The notes beneath the pieces are model-generated. The model was not told the origin of the DNA and ran no database searches. It worked only from the letters and a program-made list of their open reading frames with translations. A DNA stretch of 64,000 nt from Saccharomycopsis fibuligera x Saccharomycopsis cf. fibuligera (lineage: Eukaryota > Ascomycota > Saccharomycetes > Ascoideales > Saccharomycopsidaceae). This document shows positions 47,554 through 58,300 of the stretch, one piece after another; position 1 is the first letter of the stretch, and each line of letters opens with the position of its first letter. The stretch covers positions 682,001 through 746,000 of the forward strand of contig CP012818.1 in the NCBI GenBank assembly GCA_001936135.1. The letters are read 5' to 3'. The translations under genes and the position numbers were made by a program.

Positions 47554-47909
47554 GTTTCCCACTTCGTGTACCAGAATTGGCTCGTGAAATTCTGAACCTT
47601 CGCTGGGTAGTACAGATTGGAGATAGTTTTGAGGGCGAAATTTTGTCGAGACAGGGAAGTGTTGCGAACATTTTCCTTCATTGTGTTCGCATTCCTGATC
47701 AGTCTCTATTCACAGCCGTCAGAAGGTGCCTTGAAGGTCGAAAATCTTGTATAAAGGTCGGCGACGTGTTCCTTTTAACTTGTATATATAGAGATGGGCG
47801 GAATAAACGATAAGCCGATATACCCATCGATAACGATAATAACAATAACAAACGTGTTTAAAATACTTAGTAGTGTTGTGAGTAATAATTCAAAGATAGA
47901 TCCAGTTGC

Positions 47910-48020
47910 TTCTAGAAAGTTCTAGAATATTCCATGAGTTTCCAGAGGATTCGATGCTGTTCTAGAATGTTCCACGATATACGAGAAAATACGAGATTGT
48001 TCGAGAACATTCTAGAAGGT
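47910..48020 (+). promoter_or_regulatory. Heat-shock-element-like array in CopB-1 U3
   Basis: Alternating TTC and GAA triplets at exact 5-bp spacing: TTC 47910, GAA 47915, TTC 47920, GAA 47925, TTC 47930. Further TTC at 47940, 47950 and 47960, GAA 47965 and TTC 47970 stay in the same register. A second block has TTC 48000, GAA 48005, TTC 48010 and GAA 48015. Inverted nGAAn units at 5-bp spacing are the heat shock factor (Hsf1) binding pattern, so stress-induced transcription is a reasonable inference. Confidence 0.75.
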
Positions 48021-48060
48021 TGCATAATATACGAGACATATACGAGAAAGCTCTAGAATC

Positions 48061-48213
48061 TTCCATGAAGTTCCATAATGTTCCATGAAGTTCCATAATG
48101 TTCCATGAAGTTCCATAGTGTTCCATAGTGTTCCATGAAGTTCCATGATGTTCCAAGAAGTTCCATGATGTTCCATACATTTCCGTGCATATCCGTGCAG
48201 TTCCGGAATATTC
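48061..48213 (+). repeat. 10-bp periodic TTCC array in CopB-1 U3
   Basis: TTCC recurs every 10 bp from 48061 to about 48204, mostly as TTCCATGAAG, TTCCATAATG or TTCCATAGTG, with one imperfect unit. That is about 15 units on one helical face, between the HSE-like block and the TATA box. The same array is in the 3' LTR and in CopB-2. Confidence 0.9.
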
Positions 48214-48275
48214 TAGAAGATTCTATGTGGCCACACTAGTCATGCATCAGTCCCGGCACAGCCACCCTGACTGAC

Positions 48276-48288
48276 TATAAATAAGGGG
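48276..48288 (+). promoter_or_regulatory. CopB-1 TATA box and STRE-like AGGGG
   Basis: TATAAATA followed at once by AGGGG, the yeast stress response element core (Msn2/4 type). The TATA box is about 110 bp before the first gag ATG. Confidence 0.6.
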
Positions 48289-48385
48289 CGTCTCCTCCAT
48301 CTTTGTGACTGATTGATGTTATTCATATATAGGATATAGTTAATAACAACAAGTGTTTTGTGATTCATTTTCAGGATATAACGTT

Positions 48386-51300
48386 ATGTCAAGTGATAGG
48401 TTTATCAAACTACAACAGGTTATGAGTTCCCCAGGTGCTCTAGCCAACTTCAGTTCAGATGAAAAATTGAAAGGTTCGGAGAACTTTCACGATTGGTTCT
48501 CCTTAGTATCAATCAAATTGAAAATGAGAGGGCTTGGTTTGTACAAGTACCTTGTCGACAATGATATCGGCGCTACTGATGAAAGCTCGGACGACTCGAG
48601 AGCCAGACTACAAATGGCTTTGGATGATATCTTGACATTGATGATTGTCAATGGTGTTACTGGTGCTGCTCTCAGAAAGGCATCCAGTTATGATGGTTCT
48701 GGTCGTGATTTGTTTATCTATTTGAAAGCCTCCTATGGTACAATGTCTGTGTTTAATGCTGTTGGTATGCTATCGGACTTCTTTGACCACAAGTGGAAGT
48801 CGAATGGCTCTAACCTCAACCTGTTGATCTCGAGCTTCGATGCATTGAATGTCTCGGTTATCAAGAATGTTACTGCTGATCTGTTTCTTACTTGCTTATT
48901 TCTTGCTGAGCTCAAACGCGCCGGCTACGGTGAAGCTGCTGTGAAGGAGATCATTACAACATACCAAGCATCTCATAATTCCATGGAAACCTTTGATGTT
49001 GAATCCGCGATGGATCTCGCGAGAGAATTGATTAAGGAAGACCCAAAGTCTACCGTTACTACTACTGAAACTGCTCTTGTCACTAGAAAGGCCAATAATG
49101 GTCAATGCTACAACTGTGGCAAGATAGGTCATTATGCAAGGGACTGTCGTCAACAGCCAAAGGATGAATTTAATGAGAAAATTCGAAAGCCAAAGAAAAA
49201 TGGAAAACTGACTGGTAGTGCGTGGTTTGCATATTTAGGGCACGAGTCAAAGAGATCTGATTTGTTCTTCGATAGTGGTGCTTCCAGCCACATTATTTGT
49301 GACAGAGACTTGTTTACTGAGTTACATGACTACAGCGGCGAGATTAATGGTATTGGTGGCAACAGTTTGAAGATCGTTGGGTGCGGCACCGCATCTATCA
49401 AGCTACCAACCGGTGAGGATGTCAGCTTGTTAAATGCTCTATATGCACCCGAGGCTACCGCTAATTTACTATCAATTTCAAAGGCAACTGGTAATGGAGC
49501 AAAACTATTGTTTGAAGATGAATGCATCAAGTTGTACCCCTCGATGGATATTGTGGGTATCAAAGACAGGCTCTCACATGGCTTGTACAGAGTGGGCTCT
49601 CCAAGTGACAAGCACTTTGCTTACAAAGCTGCCCCTGGCATTGCGGTTGATAGAAAAGATTTGTGGCATCAAAGATTGGGCCATCCTAGCTTTGGTGTGT
49701 TCCGTGCGATTAACAAACAGTTTGGTTTGTGCGGTGATATTACAGAAGATATGAATGTGCAAGTGTGTGAACTGTGTGCATTAGGCAAGGCGGTTACCAG
49801 AAAACCAAAGCATGGATGGTCAAAGCCACAACAGCCATTGCAGCTACTTCATATGGATGTGTGCGGGCCATTCAACTATGGATCGGTTGATGGCTCTCTC
49901 TACTTTCTTACAATCGTTGATGCCTATACTCGTTTCACCCATATCAAGTGCTTGAAAAGGAAATCTGACTGCACTGATGCGATTATTGATTTTGTGAAAT
50001 ACAGTGAGACCAATTTCAAGAGTCAAGGCAGAAACTACGTGTGTGGAGCTATCAGAACTGATAACGGCGGGGAGTTTGTGAACAACAAGTTGCACGCGTT
50101 CATGAAGGAGCGTGGAATTCGCCATGAGCTAACTGTCCCGCATCATTCCTATCAGAATGGTGTTGCTGAGAGGATGCATCGCACCATTCAGGAGAAGGCG
50201 CGAACTCTCATGTTGCACTCTGCTGCGCCGGTTCAGTTCTGGCCCGAAGCTGTTGCAACTGCTGCGTACTTGATCAATCGCAGCCCAACAAGAGTGCTTG
50301 GCAATGATATACCGTTCACCAAGTGGTACGACATGGAACCACTGCTTGATCATTTGAGAACCTTTGGATGCATTGGATATTGTGTTGTGCCAGCTGCATT
50401 GAGACATGGCAAGCTAAGTGCAACTTCGAAGAAGTGTGCCATGATGGGCTACGACAGAGATCACAAAGCATACAGGATGTATGATTCTGATGCCGGGCAG
50501 ATAGTTGTCTCGGCACAAGTAACGTTTGATGAACAACATTCGTTTTTCAAGTGGGCTACCCCTGCGCCTATGGCTGACAATGTGTCTACTACCACCTACG
50601 GGTCTGTCGCTGCGCCAGGCATTTCACCGGTTACTGCTGTACAGGATGAGGACCTTATCCCAGCCGATGTGACAGCCGCTGATACTGCTGGCACTGGCGA
50701 AGATGAAAGCACTGCTGAAGACGACACTGACGTACACGTTGACAATAGTGACGATGATGTCCCCTCGGATACTGGCAAAGATGGCTTCCTGCCGGTACAA
50801 GTGAAACGGAAGAGACCCAGACCAAAAACTCATGTTGCTCCAAAGACTTTAATAACCAGAAACCCGTTCGACGTTCTTGAAGAGGTCCACGATGAATATG
50901 AAGCCTCGTCCTCCAGTTCCGATTCAGAGAGGGAATTGCCTAAACCAGAGACAAAAGTTAGAAAAGTTGCCACCGGCGACATTATCCCGTTTGTTCCGCA
51001 TGGGTCCACTGGCGAAAGCGCCGTGGTTCCATTGCTCACTCCAAAGATTGAACCAACTGTTGAGGAGGTCGACGATGATGAAGATACTAGTGAATCAGAA
51101 CTGAGTGACTCGCAGAGGCTATTGGGCTACGAAGCAAACCTTGCTGCTACTTGTTACATGGCTGGCAGTGCAGTCACCGAGAATGTGCCAATGAGTTACA
51201 AAAGTGCAATGCAGACCGACGAACGGGATCAGTGGAAGGAAGCGTGTGAAAAAGAAATCGAAGCACACAAAGACAATAGCACCTATGAGTTGGTGACTTT

Positions 51301-52774
51301 GCCGGAAGGGCGAAAGCCAATCACCTGCAAGTGGGTGTTCACAATCAAGGATGGTGGCTTACACAAGGCAAGATTAGTTGCTCGTGGGTTCTCGCAATTG
51401 AAAGGTATCGACTACAATGAAACGTTTGCTCCCGTTGTTCGTTACGAGTCCATCCGAATTATGTTGGCTGTCGCTGCTCTGAAAGGATTACAGGTTCATC
51501 AGATGGATGTGAAGACTGCGTTCTTGAATGGTGAGCTTGAGGAAGAATTATACATGACACAACCAGAAGGCTATGTTGCAAAGGGCAATGAAGATAAAGT
51601 GCTCAGATTGAAGAAGAGCTTGTATGGTTTGAAACAGGCTCCTCTTGTGTGGAATGACAAGATCAACGGCGTCTTGGCAAAGCTAGGCTTCAGACGGAAT
51701 CAAGCTGAGTATTGCCTATACACTCGCAAAAGTGAAAAGTCCTTTGTGATGGTTGCGCTATATGTGGATGATTTGCTTATTGCTGGTAGCACCAAGGAAG
51801 CAATAGACATTGTGAAAACAGAGCTAATGAATGAGTTTAAAATGAAAGACTTGGGTGCTACAAAGAAGTTCCTAGGTATGAACATTGAGCAGACAGAGAG
51901 TGGGATCAAGTTGAGTCTTCGAGACTACATTCAGTCGTTGCTTAGCGAGTTTGGAATGCAAGACTGTCACAGTGAACCCACACCAGCAGTTGTCGGACAG
52001 GACTTGACGAGCGCGGACACAGGCAGTAAAGACTGTGATGCTACTAGGTACAGATCCATTATTGGAAAGCTCTTGTTTGCTGCTAATACGGTCAGAGCAG
52101 ACATAAGCTACGTTGTTGGTGTATTGTCGAGATACCTCAAAGAGCCCAAGGAGGTCCACCTTCGTGCTGCGAAACGAGTACTAAGATATTTGAAAGGCAC
52201 AGCAGATGTTGGTTTATTTTATCAAAGCCACAACCAGACAACTCGCTTACAGGGCTACTGTGATGCAGACTGGGCAAACGACAAGGCTACGAGGAAGTCC
52301 ACCACCGGTTTTGTGTTCAAATATGCTGGTGGTGCAATAACTTGGAGATCGAAGAAGCAGCCAACGGTTGCATTGTCTACTGCTGAAGCAGAGTATATGG
52401 CATTGTGTGAGGGTGCCAAAGAAGGCTTATGGCTAAGGCAGTTGTTCAACGAGTTTGGCATTGCAATTGAGTCTGTCAAGATGTACGACGACAACCAGAG
52501 CTGCATTGAAATAGCCAAACACCCTAGCTCCCATCACAGAACGAAGCACATTGACATCAGGTTGAATTTCATCAGGGACCATATTGCCAAGGGCCGAATT
52601 CAATTAGAGTACTTATCAACTGGAGTCATGGTTGCCGATATCTTTACCAAAGCCATACCGGCCGACCAGTTCCAACTACTACGTGGTTATTGTGGGATGC
52701 GAGACTTTGAATTAAGAGAGAGTGTTGTGAGTAATAATTCAAAGATAGATCCAGTTGCTTCTAGAAAGTTCTAG
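48386..52774 (+). CDS. CopB-1 gag-pol polyprotein
   Basis: Single frame of about 1462 codons from the first ATG (48386), which lies inside the 5' LTR as in Ty1. A second ATG at 48422 overlaps the primer site and is an alternative start. Approximate order: gag (1-240), CCHC knuckle CYNCGKIGHYARDC (241-254), protease FFDSGASSH (near 295), integrase HHCC (LWHQRLGHPS near 426, CELCALGK near 461) and core with D near 493, D near 558 (RTDNGGEF) and E near 596 (NGVAERMHR). An acidic linker follows, then RT with QMDVKTAFLNG (near 1040) and YVDDLL (near 1126), and RNase H with CDADWAND (near 1292) and STAEAEYM (near 1331). Uninterrupted. Confidence 0.95.
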   Translation: MSSDRFIKLQQVMSSPGALANFSSDEKLKGSENFHDWFSLVSIKLKMRGLGLYKYLVDNDIGATDESSDDSRARLQMALDDILTLMIVNGVTGAALRKASSYDGSGRDLFIYLKASYGTMSVFNAVGMLSDFFDHKWKSNGSNLNLLISSFDALNVSVIKNVTADLFLTCLFLAELKRAGYGEAAVKEIITTYQASHNSMETFDVESAMDLARELIKEDPKSTVTTTETALVTRKANNGQCYNCGKIGHYARDCRQQPKDEFNEKIRKPKKNGKLTGSAWFAYLGHESKRSDLFFDSGASSHIICDRDLFTELHDYSGEINGIGGNSLKIVGCGTASIKLPTGEDVSLLNALYAPEATANLLSISKATGNGAKLLFEDECIKLYPSMDIVGIKDRLSHGLYRVGSPSDKHFAYKAAPGIAVDRKDLWHQRLGHPSFGVFRAINKQFGLCGDITEDMNVQVCELCALGKAVTRKPKHGWSKPQQPLQLLHMDVCGPFNYGSVDGSLYFLTIVDAYTRFTHIKCLKRKSDCTDAIIDFVKYSETNFKSQGRNYVCGAIRTDNGGEFVNNKLHAFMKERGIRHELTVPHHSYQNGVAERMHRTIQEKARTLMLHSAAPVQFWPEAVATAAYLINRSPTRVLGNDIPFTKWYDMEPLLDHLRTFGCIGYCVVPAALRHGKLSATSKKCAMMGYDRDHKAYRMYDSDAGQIVVSAQVTFDEQHSFFKWATPAPMADNVSTTTYGSVAAPGISPVTAVQDEDLIPADVTAADTAGTGEDESTAEDDTDVHVDNSDDDVPSDTGKDGFLPVQVKRKRPRPKTHVAPKTLITRNPFDVLEEVHDEYEASSSSSDSERELPKPETKVRKVATGDIIPFVPHGSTGESAVVPLLTPKIEPTVEEVDDDEDTSESELSDSQRLLGYEANLAATCYMAGSAVTENVPMSYKSAMQTDERDQWKEACEKEIEAHKDNSTYELVTLPEGRKPITCKWVFTIKDGGLHKARLVARGFSQLKGIDYNETFAPVVRYESIRIMLAVAALKGLQVHQMDVKTAFLNGELEEELYMTQPEGYVAKGNEDKVLRLKKSLYGLKQAPLVWNDKINGVLAKLGFRRNQAEYCLYTRKSEKSFVMVALYVDDLLIAGSTKEAIDIVKTELMNEFKMKDLGATKKFLGMNIEQTESGIKLSLRDYIQSLLSEFGMQDCHSEPTPAVVGQDLTSADTGSKDCDATRYRSIIGKLLFAANTVRADISYVVGVLSRYLKEPKEVHLRAAKRVLRYLKGTADVGLFYQSHNQTTRLQGYCDADWANDKATRKSTTGFVFKYAGGAITWRSKKQPTVALSTAEAEYMALCEGAKEGLWLRQLFNEFGIAIESVKMYDDNQSCIEIAKHPSSHHRTKHIDIRLNFIRDHIAKGRIQLEYLSTGVMVADIFTKAIPADQFQLLRGYCGMRDFELRESVVSNNSKIDPVASRKF
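48418..48428 (+). other. CopB-1 primer binding site (initiator-Met half-tRNA type)
   Basis: GGTTATGAG immediately after the LTR is complementary to CTCATAACC of the initiator tRNA-Met anticodon stem-loop. Drosophila copia and yeast Ty5 are known to prime from this internal region. The gag frame runs through it. Confidence 0.8.
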
Positions 52775-53266
52775 AATATTCCATGAGTTTCCAGAGGATT
52801 CGATGCTGTTCTAGAATGTTCCACGATATACGAGAAAATACGAGATTGTTCGAGAACATTCTAGAAGGTTGCATAATATACGAGACATATACGAGAAAGC
52901 TCTAGAATCTTCCATGAAGTTCCATAATGTTCCATGAAGTTCCATAATGTTCCATGAAGTTCCATAGTGTTCCATAGTGTTCCATGAAGTTCCATGATGT
53001 TCCAAGAAGTTCCATGATGTTCCATACATTTCCGTGCATATCCGTGCAGTTCCGGAATATTCTAGAAGATTCTATGTGGCCACACTAGTCATGCATCAGT
53101 CCCGGCACAGCCACCCTGACTGACTATAAATAAGGGGCGTCTCCTCCATCTTTGTGACTGATTGATGTTATTCATATATAGGATATAGTTAATAACAACA
53201 AGTGTTTTGTGATTCATTTTCAGGATATAACGTTATGTCAAGTGATAGGTTTATCAAACTACAACA
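52723..53266 (+). repeat. CopB-1 3' LTR
   Basis: 544 bp, appears identical to the 5' LTR over its whole length. Confidence 0.96.
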
Positions 53267-54810
53267 AGTAGAGAACTAACCCTTATTTAAACACAACATT
53301 ACTTCTTCGTAATTTAATTAGGTGAAAGTTGAGAACATACTACATACTTAAAGAATGGGCAAACAAGACAATCAAAGACAATCAACCGAAAAGCCAGCGG
53401 TTGAAGACTTAAACAACGGGCAAAACTTGGAAATCATTGTAGGATTACTCAAGGAAATTAAACAACAAATGGGAAACCATGACGAAAGATTAAAAAATCT
53501 TGAAACCAGAAATGAAAGTGGTCCAGAACCAGAGAAAAGAGTTAGAGATGTTGCGGAAATCAACAGCTCAGGTTTCGATGAAGAACCAAACAAGAAAGGA
53601 AAAGTTGAATTATTCGACGCAGTCCAGAGTTACATGTTTAAAAACTCAAGCAGATATACGAGAGAAAAGTTTAGAATCGCTGACGGACCAGAAATATACA
53701 TGGTTTACTTGAAAAAGGAAATTGACCTCTTATCGAAATTAGGAACAGTCGAAAACGAACACTTAGAATGGATTTTAGTTAACACCTTAGACATTTTGTC
53801 TTTAAGAAAAGTTAGAGACGCTTTTGCAAATAACTCAAGTGATCTTCGTTTCGAAGCAACGGACATGGAAGGAAAGCTCAAAGAAATAAAACAAGTGTTG
53901 TTTCCAACTTTGAGGGAAATCACCGAACGGTTACGACGTCAAGATAAACAAAAAGGTTACGAATCTTTTGAGAAACAACTAAACAAGGTGACTGATATCG
54001 TTAACACGCTTCCAAAAACAGGTCAGTAGGTATACCATGAACTGTTATTTAGATATGTTCGCGAAAGTTTTCACAGAGAATATAACAAGGTTTTATTTGA
54101 GCTCGAATCTCACGCAGCAACAGCGATGCAGCAAACATCTAGAGAAAACAATGGTAGATTAGGTATTAATCCAAGTGAAAGAATAGTATTGATGAAGGAC
54201 ATCCGTAACACATACGTGTCAAATCCAAAGTTCCAGGCTATGGCAATAAGAGGAGAGTCACAAAGGAGACAAACTTTAAGCTTGGAAACAAAACCATACG
54301 GACAAAAAAAAACGATCGTCCGCAAAGACACTAAACTATTTACAATAAAGAGTTCATTCCACGACAAATATTTGTGGACCGATATGAAACTTGTGGGACT
54401 TGAAAATAGTTTAAGTTTTATGGATACAGGTGCTGGTGTAAACTTGATAAAAGAAGTTCCGAGAGCGATAGAAGTGAGAAGCTCGAAACCAATAAGTTTA
54501 AAGTTAGGAAACCAGGAAGTAACGGTTCTTTCCAAAACGTGCAAAATCTTTAGTCATAAATTGAAGAGATTTATCTTATTTTACGTCCAACCAAAGCTTC
54601 CTGTAAAGGTTATAGTAGGCGTTGATATCTGCAAGACGTTATTGAATTTAACTGAGACTTTATTAATTAGCTTGACAGATGAGGACAAAAACAATGACCG
54701 TATCTCGAACATTAAATCTAAATTTAAAATTCTATTTCGAGATCCAGATTTAATCACAGAACAAGTTTCAGGAAAACAGGAATTACCATTCAAGCATAAG
54801 ATTAAGTTAA

Positions 54811-55253
54811 TGTAAAAAGTAGGATGTAAAGTAGAAGAGAAAAATATAAGGTTTATTAGAGTAGATAAAGAAAGTAAAGTTGGTTAAGCTTAGTTCGGTG
54901 AAGAAGTAAGGAAGGTAGAGAAAGGTAAAAGAAAAGAAGCGGGAAGGCTCCGTGTTAAGTAGGAAAAAGAAGTGGCAAAACTGAAATCGGAGTGGCGTGA
55001 TAAGAGTGGCGTGAAAAGGAAAAATTTTCATGCTGCAGTAAGGATCGGCACCGCGTCTAGACGGACACGTAGACGGGGCACCTAGACGGCATGAAAAAGT
55101 AAACAAATCACATGCGTCAGATCGGTATACCATGCACATGGGTGAACGGTTTACCCTGACGATGGATGAAAAAATAAAAGGAGTGAAGAAGATAAAGGAT
55201 CGGAAAGTGAAGAGGGTAAGGGACAAAGGAAAATGAATGTTTGAAATTCAACA
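54811..55253 (-). repeat. CopA-3 3' LTR
   Basis: 443 bp; carries the GAAGGCTCC variant between about 54880 and 54955. Confidence 0.95.
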
Positions 55254-55332
55254 CACCCTCCCAAACATGAATATGATAAAGGAAAATAAAGAAAGTAATC
55301 TGGGAAGCAAAGAAAAGGAAAATAAAGTTCAA

Positions 55333-58300
55333 TCAATTGAAAATAAGGGAGCATAAAGTGGTGAAAGTGGTACGGTCGGTGGCTTTAGTGAGGATATCAG
55401 CCATGTTAACCTTGGTGTTAACATAGTTAAGTTTGATGACCTTCTGTTCCACCAAAGTTCTGATGAAGTGGAATCTCACAGCAATGTGTTTGGTCTTTTG
55501 GTGTAGAGCTTTGTGTGCACTGAGGGTAAGCGCACTAAGGTTGTCGCTGGCACAGTTGATGTATGAGCAGTGGAAGCCAATTTCATTGAGAAGATTCATA
55601 ACATAGACACCGGTTCGGGCAGCATCGCTCAAGGCAACGTATTCTGATTCCGCACTGCTGAAAGCAACACAGCTCTGCTTTCTGCTAGACCATGACACAA
55701 TTTGGTTATTGATCATTACCAAGTGGCCACTTTGCAGCTTTCTGTCCAGCTTGGAGGTAGCATAGTCGGAGTCGCTGAAGACAGTAATCTTGTACTCTTG
55801 TTCAGGCGGATAATCAGTGACAAGACCGTCGGTTTTTGACTTGTCCAAGTACCGAAAGTCCTTGATATGCACATTACCAGCCTCAGGTCCGTAGACAAGA
55901 CCTTTGTCTTTGGTTTCAATGAGGTAGTGAAACACCCTATAAGCAGCTTTCAAGTGTGTAGCCCTTGCTTTGACAACAAACTGACTGAGAAGACTGATAG
56001 CGAAGGAAATGTCGCTTCTAACTGAGTTGGCAACGTAGAGTAATGTACCAACAATGGAGCGAAACTTTGTTTGCTCCGCTTCTGACAATTCTGGTGAGTG
56101 CTCATCATAAGGATCAAAGCCTTTCACCATTGGAGTTTCCACTTTGCCGAGCTTTGTGACACCGTGTTCCGTCATAATCTTGTCAATGAAGTTTAGCATG
56201 CTGAGCTTGATTGATCCATTAGCGAGCTGTTCGACCGTGACACCTAAGAAGATTTCAGGAAATCCCAAGTCTTTCATCTTGAACTTCAGATTGAGAGCAC
56301 CCTTGATGTCATCAACAATCTTGTCGGTCTTGCCACAGATAAGCAAGTCGTCCACATAAATAGCAACAAGACAATCCTTCCCTCTGAACAAGCATGGGTC
56401 TATAGCACTGGCTTGCAAACCGGCGGCAACAAGAACCTTGGAGATTGTATCGTACCAGATCTTTGGCGACTGTTTCAATCCGTACAATCCCTTCTTCAAT
56501 TTCCACAAATGCCCTTTTGGTGTGGACGTACCAGCAGGTGGTCTAACAAACACATCGAAGTCAATATCACCGTAGAGAAAAGCAGTAGAGGTGTCCATCT
56601 GGCACACGACATAGTTGTTCAAAGCAGCAAGCGCAAATGTGATTCGCATAGTGTCAAAGCTCATTACGGGAGCCCACGAGTTGAGGAAGTTGACACCTTT
56701 CTCTTGACTGAACCCTTTGCAGACCAAACGCGCCTTGAAGCGCTCGCCACTTGGATCATCTTTAACAGTAAACACCCAGCGGGAGGCAATACATTGAATG
56801 CCTGGAGACTCCTTGACTAGCTCATACACATTGAGATTGTCCAATGCAGACAACTCTTCGGCCATAGCAGCGATCCATCTCTCCTTCTCGCTTGAGTTGA
56901 GTACCTGATGATAGTTCTCTGGAATCAGATACTTGGTACGGGCCACAGCAAGAAAAGCATGTTCCGCATCACTGAGATAACCACTACTGTCACTGTCTGG
57001 CTCTCCGTCTGTGAGAAACAACCTGGAAGGGCCTGCCTCAACTGCTTTGGGGCCTTCAATAGACCTGATAGGTATAGAGCCAACGTCGTTCAAGTACTGC
57101 TTCCCATGGTCAGCAAAAGCTTCTCTAGCCTCAGCCGCGCTAACATTTTTCTCGGCCATTGATTGGTAAGCGGCCTGGTGCTTAGTGATAGGAGTAACTG
57201 TGCTTGGGGCAAACTCAAGCATAAGCTTCTTGGTTGGCTTCCGGTTGATGATGGAAATAGGATCATCACTCAGTTCAGAATTAGAAGCAGCGGCTCTTTT
57301 GACGGCAGCCAGAGTTTGTGGAACTGTAGCAACTGATTGCTGGTCTTCTGAGTCACTATGCTCCACCATAGAGTTGTCCGACTCTGCAACAATTGTCTCA
57401 TCATCCTCTTCCCTGCTGTCGGCACCTTGTTGAATATTCATGTCTTGGCCTTGAATAGAGACCTCACCAACAGGTAAACTAGCGGAACCACTGGAACCTG
57501 AATAACCTGAATAACCAGCAGAGCCACCGGCTGAGTATGTGACAGAGGATTCCCTTTCACCTTGCTTGAACGGATAAACATCAGGGAGAAAGTTGAACGC
57601 AGAGCTTCTCAAGATTCGGTATGTACTGTCTTCAAGGATGAAGGCAATGCTTGTAGTTTTGTGGAATCCCAAGAAAGTACCTTTGAGGTCTTTTCCAATA
57701 ATCTTGTTCCCGGCAGTAAAGTTTTTCGCAAAGATGCGACAGCCAAATGGCGCAGTTGTACCCATGGCTTTTGAGCGGCCAGAAAATTCCTCGTATGGCG
57801 AAGGACCACCGTTTCTGGGCAAGTAGTTGTGCAAGAAGACAGCGTGGTTGAAGCAAAAATTCCAGTATTCCTTTGAGATACCGGAGCTGATCATCAAAAG
57901 TTTGACTTTCTCGATGATTGTGCGATTCAAACGCTCAGAGGAACCATTCTGGTGGCTTGAGTAAGGCGCAGTGAACTCGGCTTCAATGTAGTCCTGACCT
58001 TGGTGGTCTCCAGCAAGAAACTTCTTGAGCAAAACAGTATCAAACTCGTTATCGGCACGGAACTTGACGATCTTCTTGCCTTGGTGTTGTAAGACATTGC
58101 TCATATACTGTAAGCATTCAATAGTCTTGGAGCTGATCTCCGACTTGTAGCGCAAAACCCTGACGACAGCAAAGGTGGAGCGTCTGTCAGAAACAATCAA
58201 GCCATAGATATTGTTATGTGGGCCAACCACATCCGCTTGAATCATTTCCCCAATATCAAAGTCTTCTGGCTTGCTGTGGGAGTTGCCAGAGCGTTTTTGA

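Larger units (their letters stand above)
47874..48417 (+). repeat. CopB-1 5' LTR
   Basis: 544 bp, TGTTGTGAG to CTACAACA. It contains the regulatory arrays listed separately, TATAAATA at 48276-48283, and the first gag ATG at 48386. Confidence 0.96.
47874..53266 (+). mobile_element. CopB-1, complete-looking copia element inserted in the GypA 5' LTR
   Basis: 5393 bp, flanked by a perfect AGTAG duplication (47869-47873 and 53267-53271). LTRs 47874-48417 and 52723-53266 are both 544 bp and look identical. Primer site GGTTATGAG at 48418, polypurine tract AAGAGAGAG at 52713, one uninterrupted gag-pol frame. The empty target is preserved in the inverted duplicate at 13327-13331. Looks whole and very young. 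Confidence 0.97.

Noticed and set aside
47466-47813. Open frame of 115 codons across the CopC LTR end and the GypA LTR
   Set aside because: It starts inside an LTR, is not open in the duplicate at 13545-13733, and overlaps the LTR TATA region; chance frame.
48061-48213. CRISPR-like regular repeat
   Set aside because: Units are contiguous 10-bp repeats with no unique spacers, inside a eukaryotic LTR present in three copies.
50124-52518. Antisense frames of 60-95 codons across CopB-1
   Set aside because: Mirror the same frames in CopB-2; shadows of gag-pol.
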